Assembly: GCF_947497555.1 (NCBI RefSeq)
Contig: NZ_CANMGY010000003.1
Coordinates: 186,001-250,000 of the forward strand
From: an uncultured Umboniibacter sp.
Lineage (GTDB): Bacteria; Pseudomonadota; Gammaproteobacteria; Pseudomonadales; DSM-25080
Length of the DNA: 64,000 bases
Reading direction: 5' to 3'
A program made the translations under genes and the position numbers. Within the stretch, counting starts at the first letter, position 1; every line of letters begins with the position of its first letter. This document shows, in pieces, positions 58,570-64,000 of the stretch. The notes under the pieces are model-generated. The model did not search any database. It was not told the DNA's origin and saw only the letters and a program-made list of their open reading frames with translations.

Positions 58570-59826
58570 GTGGCGACCGCCAACATCGAGAAGAAGCAAG
58601 CGCTGCGGCGTCGCCAAATTATGGAGCGAGCCGCCGCCGCATTTAATCAGTTCGGCTACGAAGGTGTTTCCATCGCAAATCTGGCAAGTACTCTGGGCAT
58701 GCGAAGCAGTAATATCTATTACTACTTCGATACCAAGGAGGTATTACTAAGAGATTGTTACTGCGACTCACTAGATACTTATGCCGCTCAACTAGCGGAG
58801 ATAAAACAACAGTCTGCAAGCTATCAAGAGATTATTCGCAATTTCTTCAGTTTCCACTTCAGAACCTGGCATGAGGTTCATACGTCAGTAAAACCTCCTC
58901 TCGCCATGATTTACGAACAACATCTTTTGTCCCCTGAGGCGGGGCTCCAAGTTAAAACTGCATTTGATTCCGTTCAAATACAGCTAGGAGAATACTTCCA
59001 GCAATGTCAAAACAGCGGCCTTCTGCGAGAATTCCCTCATCAAGCGGCAGCCGATTTTCTGCACGCAATATTCGACTGGGGGACAGTTTGGACTAATCGT
59101 ATTCACTCTCCAGAGCAAATCTCCAAGATTAGTGAGATTAACTCTGATGTTTACCTTAACGGTGTTGCAACACACTATGAATCTCAGCTACTGAGTGAAC
59201 TCCGCCATCTCGACATCTGCGAGCAGATAATTCAGCGCGCAGCTTCCCTTGAGGGGCAAGCTCCGTCCAAAGATGCCATTAGTTGCGCGGCAACGCGCTT
59301 GTTTAATACTCAGGGCTACGAAGCGTCCTCCATTGATAGGATTTGCACCGAAGTGGGCCTCACTAAAGGGGCGTTTTATCACCATTTCAAAGACAAGAAC
59401 GCACTACTTAAATACGCTTTTCGGCAGGCGTTTACCTTCGATAGATATCTCTACCAAGAAGTCGTTCAGCATGCTAAAAATGGTCTTGATGCCATCAAGC
59501 TACTTGTTCAGCTCGATGCAATGACCATCCATAACCAACACATCCAACTACCACTATTTCGTCTAATTAATAAGTTAGCACCCGAGGATATCAGCGTTGC
59601 CATTCAAGAAGTTGATGATAATCGTAAAAGATTTATGGAATTCGTTGCCTCGGGAGTCCAAGATGGATCGATGCGCGGCGGCTCTTCTTCGGTCATTGCT
59701 CATTGTTACTTTGCACTAAAACAACGAACACTCCGCTTCCCAAATCCCATCGGAAGTTACGCTGAATCAACGTTAGACGAAGCATGGGATATTTTTTTCC
59801 ACGGAACCCTAAAACGCAATGCCTAA
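58570..59826 (+). CDS. Tandem double-TetR transcriptional regulator
   Basis: A 418-residue protein with two complete TetR-family units in one chain. Unit 1 (about 1-205) has the HTH VSIANLASTLGMRSSNIYYYF; unit 2 (about 225-418) has SSIDRICTEVGLTKGAFYHHF. Each is followed by a helical ligand-binding-like region. TetR proteins are normally about 200 residues and dimerise; a tandem fusion could act as a covalent pseudo-dimer. GTG start, 3 bp after the ALDH gene, and the last 8 bp overlap the phosphatase gene. It probably represses this operon in response to an aldehyde or acyl compound (inference). Confidence 0.88.
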   Translation: MATANIEKKQALRRRQIMERAAAAFNQFGYEGVSIANLASTLGMRSSNIYYYFDTKEVLLRDCYCDSLDTYAAQLAEIKQQSASYQEIIRNFFSFHFRTWHEVHTSVKPPLAMIYEQHLLSPEAGLQVKTAFDSVQIQLGEYFQQCQNSGLLREFPHQAAADFLHAIFDWGTVWTNRIHSPEQISKISEINSDVYLNGVATHYESQLLSELRHLDICEQIIQRAASLEGQAPSKDAISCAATRLFNTQGYEASSIDRICTEVGLTKGAFYHHFKDKNALLKYAFRQAFTFDRYLYQEVVQHAKNGLDAIKLLVQLDAMTIHNQHIQLPLFRLINKLAPEDISVAIQEVDDNRKRFMEFVASGVQDGSMRGGSSSVIAHCYFALKQRTLRFPNPIGSYAESTLDEAWDIFFHGTLKRNA

Positions 59827-60364
59827 ACTTTACGTTGTTCGTCATGGCCACCCACAAAGTAAATGGAATGAAGATCCTGATCCCAGCTTATCTGAGCAAG
59901 GTCGTGCGCAGGCTTCAGAGATTATAAAGATCCTTTCAGGTCTATCATTTTCCGAGGTGGTCAGCAGCCCCATGATCCGTGCCGCGGAGACCGCTATGAT
60001 TGCTGCTGCAGGGCATGATATTAAAACAGAGCAAGCGATTCGTGAGATACCTAGCTATTGGATACCCTCCAGCCAACGACATGACTGGTTGAATAGAGTG
60101 CTTCGATCAACATGGGATGAGGTAGAACCCGAAATAAATGTCTGGAGAAACCACCTACTTCATTGGGCCTCGGCCCTAAAAGAGGACACCGTAGCGTTCA
60201 GTCACTTTGTCGTCATCAACGCACTCTTATCGGCAGCCACGGATTCCAACACAGTAGTCACTGCGCTTCCGGATCACTGTGCTATCGCCGAATTCGACGT
60301 AATTGATGGGCAATTGCATTTCATCGGCATTGACCGAGAGTTAGATAGTGAGATTATGGTTTAG
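59819..60364 (+). CDS. Histidine phosphatase family protein
   Basis: A 181-residue branch-2-like small histidine phosphatase/phosphoglycerate mutase fold. The phosphohistidine is in VVRHGHPQSKW (His9), the second Arg in SSPMIRAAETA, and the second His in FSHFVVINALL. Cytosolic, substrate unknown. It overlaps the double-TetR gene by 8 bp, so translation is coupled and the ALDH-TetR-phosphatase genes form an operon. Confidence 0.87.
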   Translation: MPKLYVVRHGHPQSKWNEDPDPSLSEQGRAQASEIIKILSGLSFSEVVSSPMIRAAETAMIAAAGHDIKTEQAIREIPSYWIPSSQRHDWLNRVLRSTWDEVEPEINVWRNHLLHWASALKEDTVAFSHFVVINALLSAATDSNTVVTALPDHCAIAEFDVIDGQLHFIGIDRELDSEIMV

Positions 60365-60399
60365 TATCAGCGCGGACATTACCACATCTTGACCTCAAA

Positions 60400-60420
60400 G
60401 CGCCGGTCTAATCGCGGCGC
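60400..60420. other. GC-rich hairpin between converging genes
   Basis: GCGCCG (60400-60405) pairs with CGGCGC (60415-60420), followed on the plus strand by an A-run rather than a T-run. It lies between the converging phosphatase and relA genes. Read on the minus strand the T-run precedes the stem, so it is not a standard terminator for either gene. Confidence 0.3.
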
Positions 60421-60484
60421 AAAAAATAGCTGACCGGAGGGGAAGTGAGCCTCATATCGGTTCGAAATTCAAGCCTCGACCCCC

Positions 60485-62707
60485 TTATACTCCCCGCTTT
60501 CGTTTCGCCGAAACAATGCCCGGAAGCGCCACGAGCTTCGCCAACACTCTGCCTAGATGGTCTAGCGTCGGCACGACAACAGTCAAGGCTATGTATTTTT
60601 CTCCTCCAGACTGATCCGAGGAATAGAGCGCGGCGATATCAACTTTTTCATCGGCCAGCAGCACAGTCATATCTCGCAATAACCCCTCTCGGTCAACTGC
60701 TTTAATTTCTATATCTACACGGAATGTTGACGACGCATTATCGGACCATGTAACCGCGACCATTCGGGCAGGTTCCGTTTCCTTTAAACGAAGCGCGTTG
60801 GTGCATTCAGCACGGTGAACACCTACTCCCCGACTCACCGTGACGTAGCCCACGATATCATCACCTGGCAGAGGGCTACAGCACGTTGCTAGGTAACTCA
60901 TCATGCCACCTTCACCCCCTACATAGACCGCCTCTTTGTTGGCCACCGGAGGATTCAAGTTAGCAAGTTTAGAACGAATACCCTCTGCATCTAATGGCCG
61001 CTGAGTTCGGTCAGACATTCGCTGTGCGGCCGCCAGAACCTGAGTAAGCTTTAAATCTCCAGCGCCTATCGCGGCACACATCCCAGCTTGATCTTTATAA
61101 TTCACCAGTCCCGCAAGCTTACGAAGATTTATACCGCTGTTACCCATACGCTTCAGTTCGGCGTCTAGTGCCTGTCGGCCTAGCACTTCATTTTCGTCAC
61201 GTTCATCATTCTTAAACCAGTGAATGATCTTTGCTCTGGCTCGCGAGGTAGTAATATACCCGGCATCACTCGAGAGCCAATCTCTGCTTGGACGGCCATT
61301 CTTCTTGGTTAGAATTTCAACCTGATCACCCGTCTTGAGCGCCTGATTCAATGGGATAATCTTGCCGCCAACCTTTGCACCTTTACAGGTATTCCCTACA
61401 TCTGAGTGAATTCGATAGGCAAAATCTAGCGCTGTAGCGCCCACTGGAAGGTCAATGACATGCCCGGCTTTCGAGAAGACATAGATTCGATCCGCCTTAA
61501 CGACGGTAGATAGCTCGCTATTCGCTCCGTCATCGATTTCATCGTGCCAATCCAGAACCTGTCGCAACCACTCCAACTTACTTTCGTAGGAGCTCTTGGT
61601 ATTCTCAACATCCGTCCCTTTGTACTTCCAGTGAGCACAAACGCCCAGCTCAGCTTCGTTATGCATGGCTCGCGTTCGGATCTGCACCTCCATCGTCTTT
61701 TGATGAGGACCGAAAACCGCGGTGTGCAGACTACGATAACCATTGGCCTTAGGGTTAGTAATGTAGTCATCAAATTGTTGTGGGATATGATTATACAGCG
61801 AGTGAATGACCCCCAGCGCGGTATAACAGTCGGCTAGCTCGTCAACTAAGATGCGAAAAGCGCGAATGTCGAATAACTGCCCAAAGGTATAGTCCTTGAT
61901 CTGCATTTTTCGCCAAATACTATAGATATGTTTAGCACGGCCCGTAACCTCTGCGTTCCTAACCCCAACTGCCGCCAGCGCCGCTTCAATTTGCTGCTTT
62001 GCCTCAAGGATGAATTGATCTCGATCGATGCGACGTTCATCAAGTTGCTTAGCCACGGAGGCATACTCGTCGGGTTTCAGATAGCGAAAGCTTAAATCTT
62101 CTAATTCCCACTTTATGTGGCCGATACCCAGCCGATGCGCCAAGGGGGCATAAATCTCTGACACCTCAATGGCAATTTGACTCCGTCGATCAGGATGGTT
62201 CTTAACGGCTCGAATTGCGCAGGTACGCTCGGCTAGTTTTATCAGTGCCACCCGAACGTCATCCGTTAAAGCCACCAACATTTTTCGTACGTTATCTTTC
62301 TGGTTAAGATGTGCAGCATCTCCGCCGGAGGCTTGACGCCTCGAACGCGATACTGCCGCCATCATCAAGGTACCGGATACCAGCTCCGCTACGTCACGCC
62401 CCAAACTATCTTCTATGTCACTAAGCGAAACAAAATCTTCCCTCACCGCTCGGTAGACCAACGCTGCCGTCACGGAGGCCTCATCAAGCTCCAACTCAAT
62501 TAGAATCTGCGCCATTTCAACGCCAATCTCTAAACAACTCAGATTGGCCTGCCATTCACTGGGTGTCGGGATAGCTCGCAACATCGCTATGGCCTGATCA
62601 ATTCGCGTTACGGAGAGAAGATCTCTGCTTTTTACGTAGTCCAGCCATTGATCGATATCAATATTGCCTGACTCCGAACGAATCAACGTAGGACGAACCT
62701 GAACCAT
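60485..62707 (-). CDS. relA: GTP pyrophosphokinase RelA
   Basis: A 740-residue RelA, the ribosome-activated (p)ppGpp synthetase of the stringent response. The N-terminal HD domain is degenerate: the active hydrolase HD/ED residues are replaced in VYRAVREDFVSLSD, as expected of RelA and not SpoT. The synthetase domain has FDIRAFRILV and NPKANGYRSLHTAV; the TGS domain (IYVFSKAGHVIDLPVGATALDF), zinc-finger region (ATCCSPLPGDDIVG, VHRAEC) and a C-terminal ACT domain follow. Full length. It converges on the phosphatase gene. Confidence 0.96.
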   Translation of the reverse strand: MVQVRPTLIRSESGNIDIDQWLDYVKSRDLLSVTRIDQAIAMLRAIPTPSEWQANLSCLEIGVEMAQILIELELDEASVTAALVYRAVREDFVSLSDIEDSLGRDVAELVSGTLMMAAVSRSRRQASGGDAAHLNQKDNVRKMLVALTDDVRVALIKLAERTCAIRAVKNHPDRRSQIAIEVSEIYAPLAHRLGIGHIKWELEDLSFRYLKPDEYASVAKQLDERRIDRDQFILEAKQQIEAALAAVGVRNAEVTGRAKHIYSIWRKMQIKDYTFGQLFDIRAFRILVDELADCYTALGVIHSLYNHIPQQFDDYITNPKANGYRSLHTAVFGPHQKTMEVQIRTRAMHNEAELGVCAHWKYKGTDVENTKSSYESKLEWLRQVLDWHDEIDDGANSELSTVVKADRIYVFSKAGHVIDLPVGATALDFAYRIHSDVGNTCKGAKVGGKIIPLNQALKTGDQVEILTKKNGRPSRDWLSSDAGYITTSRARAKIIHWFKNDERDENEVLGRQALDAELKRMGNSGINLRKLAGLVNYKDQAGMCAAIGAGDLKLTQVLAAAQRMSDRTQRPLDAEGIRSKLANLNPPVANKEAVYVGGEGGMMSYLATCCSPLPGDDIVGYVTVSRGVGVHRAECTNALRLKETEPARMVAVTWSDNASSTFRVDIEIKAVDREGLLRDMTVLLADEKVDIAALYSSDQSGGEKYIALTVVVPTLDHLGRVLAKLVALPGIVSAKRKRGV

Positions 62708-62845
62708 TACACTAATCTACCTTCCAGACGGGGGTTTGTTTCTATAAATTGGAGCCTAGCCGGTTTGCAAGCGCTAACTATATTTTTACAGCTCGCAATT
62801 GTTGAACTATGCTCACTTCTTAATTGTAAAATAGATACTAAACTT

Positions 62846-63355
62846 ATGAGTCATCACAGTGTGTATTCTCGCTGCGGTCAATACCGGTTTGCCCACTGGT
62901 ATTCTTGGGACAATCAGCTGCCATCGATAAATTTTATCGGTCTCAACCCTAGCGACCTTGACGCCGCGGATGAGCCAGTGATCAAACGTTATGTCGAGCT
63001 GGCTAAGCGCTGGGGCTTTGGCGCTATTTCCGTTGCCAATCTATTTGCCTACCGCTGTGCCAATCCTCTTCGCCTTGAGAGCCATGCGCCTTCCGTTGAC
63101 GAAAACAATAATGGTTGGCTTAAGAGCCTACATGTTGATGCGGATATTAGCGTAGCCGCATGGGGCACTCACGGACAGTTAAGTCACCGTGCAGACTGGG
63201 CCGTAAGAAACCTCGTCAACCTCTCCTGTTTGGATATTAACGCGAGCGGTCAACCGAGTCATCCACTTCTAATCTCAGTGACAGCGACCATCAAACCTCT
63301 TCGACAAACCGTCTATTTCAACCAAACTGAACCAAGCTTACAAAAACGAGCGTAA
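62846..63355 (+). CDS. DUF1643 domain-containing protein
   Basis: A 169-residue protein of the DUF1643 family, which is common in bacteria and phages and has no known function. Hallmarks are INFIGLNPSDLDAADEP, RYVELAKRWGFGAISVANLFAYR, VAAWGTHG and the C-terminal GQPSHPLL. I start at ATG 62846 because conservation begins there; the frame is open upstream to 62765. It diverges from relA and has its own 87-bp gap before the RND adaptor gene. Confidence 0.88.
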   Translation: MSHHSVYSRCGQYRFAHWYSWDNQLPSINFIGLNPSDLDAADEPVIKRYVELAKRWGFGAISVANLFAYRCANPLRLESHAPSVDENNNGWLKSLHVDADISVAAWGTHGQLSHRADWAVRNLVNLSCLDINASGQPSHPLLISVTATIKPLRQTVYFNQTEPSLQKRA

Positions 63356-63442
63356 GTGCCTATCAAGACAGTAAAGATCAGTTAGAATATCATGACTAAC
63401 TGAATACTTTTTTCCCCTTACCTCAGGTTGATACCTTACATT

Positions 63443-64000
63443 ATGCGCGCAAATTTATTGATAAGCTTTACCATTCTGCTCTCGGGGCTAGCTTTCTCCT
63501 CTAATTCGTTAGCCCAACGTCCGGCAACTGCAATTGTTCAACCCATCGTATTTGCGCCGAAAACCGAACGATTGGAATTGACAGGCACCATTGAATCGTC
63601 GAATTCAGTGGAGATTTTTCCCGCTGTAGGCGACGTGGTAACCCATGTTTACTTCGAAGCGGGTGACGAGGTTGAGACAGGGTCACCACTGATCCAACTC
63701 AATAATCGCCGCGAGCAAGTTGCATTGGAGCTCGCTGAGATCAATCTTCGCGACACTCAACGGCGATTAGATAGACTACAGACTATTCATTCACAAGCCG
63801 CCGCTTCGCAGCAGGAGTTAGATGCAGCCATCTTGACACGAGACCTTGCTGCCAACCGCTTAGCTCAGGCTCAGGTTGAACTAGACGAGCATACTGTCAT
63901 CGCTCCCATTACAGGCATTGCTGGACTTAGTGACGTCCGTGTTGGCGACCGAATAACGCCCAGCACAACGATCACAACGCTTGATGACCTCGATCACTTA
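63443..64000 (+). CDS. RND efflux periplasmic adaptor subunit (cut by window end)
   Basis: The first 186 codons of a membrane-fusion protein of the RND type. The signal peptide (to about residue 25, SLAQ) is followed by the first half of the barrel-sandwich domain (ELTGTIESSNSVEIFPAVGD with VTHVYFEAGDEVETGSPL, the lipoyl motif), a helical hairpin (about residues 95-140, QQELDAAILTRDLAANRLAQAQ) and the second lipoyl half (DEHTVIAPITGIAG). The C-terminus lies beyond the window. An RND pump gene would be expected downstream. Confidence 0.92.
   Translation, partial: MRANLLISFTILLSGLAFSSNSLAQRPATAIVQPIVFAPKTERLELTGTIESSNSVEIFPAVGDVVTHVYFEAGDEVETGSPLIQLNNRREQVALELAEINLRDTQRRLDRLQTIHSQAAASQQELDAAILTRDLAANRLAQAQVELDEHTVIAPITGIAGLSDVRVGDRITPSTTITTLDDLDHL

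Overview
The window looks like chromosomal DNA of a free-living, probably marine gammaproteobacterium. The gene order around rpoN/lpt/kds, murA/his, mreBCD/rng/yhdP and gatCAB is the classic gammaproteobacterial one. Peptide-scavenging functions are also present: a large TonB-dependent receptor, two secreted S9 peptidases and PepD. Nothing resolves the genus; an order such as Cellvibrionales or Oceanospirillales is a guess. No rRNA, tRNA, CRISPR array, insertion sequence, prophage or plasmid function was seen.

Layout. 0-9.7 kb: dCMP deaminase, secreted DPP-IV-like peptidase, YgiQ radical SAM protein, DUF6279 lipoprotein and nitroreductase (all minus), then a possible 59-codon ORF, a transglutaminase/TPR lipoprotein (plus) and a HIBCH-like acyl-CoA hydrolase (minus). 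9.7-19.3 kb: aceK, a Yip1-like membrane protein, an alpha/beta hydrolase with msrC, rarD, pepD, a DsbA-fold isomerase, a MATE pump and gpmA. 19.3-20.8 kb: an unknown membrane protein divergent from an orphan response regulator of the PdsR type. 20.8-26 kb: hisC-hisD-hisG-murA-ibaG-mlaC (minus). 26.1-36 kb: yrbG-kdsD-kdsC-lptC-lptA-lptB-rpoN-hpf-ptsN-rapZ-ptsO-mgtE-yjgA (plus), which builds Kdo and LPS transport and carries the sigma-54/nitrogen-PTS module. 36-44.4 kb: mreB-mreC-mreD-maf-rng-yhdP (minus). 44.6-48.6 kb: gatC-gatA-gatB-cysZ (plus). 48.8-55.6 kb: marC, a second S9 peptidase, a VasI-like periplasmic protein, a methyltransferase and a TonB-dependent receptor (minus). 56-60.4 kb: a methyltransferase, an ALDH3-type aldehyde dehydrogenase, a tandem double-TetR regulator and a histidine phosphatase (plus). 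60.5-64 kb: relA (minus), a DUF1643 protein and the start of an RND periplasmic adaptor cut by the window end.

Most of the window is core housekeeping. The points most worth a second look are: mreC appears to start at a non-canonical ATC codon behind a near-perfect Shine-Dalgarno, with the family's N-terminus encoded upstream of the first ATG; mlaC stands alone where a complete mlaFEDCB operon is normally found; a two-TetR-domain fusion regulator overlaps its neighbour gene; a PdsR-like regulator lacks its kinase and sortase; and short tandem repeats with periods of 7, 18 and about 20 bp lie in three intergenic spots. I found no clear candidate for a wholly new multi-gene system.
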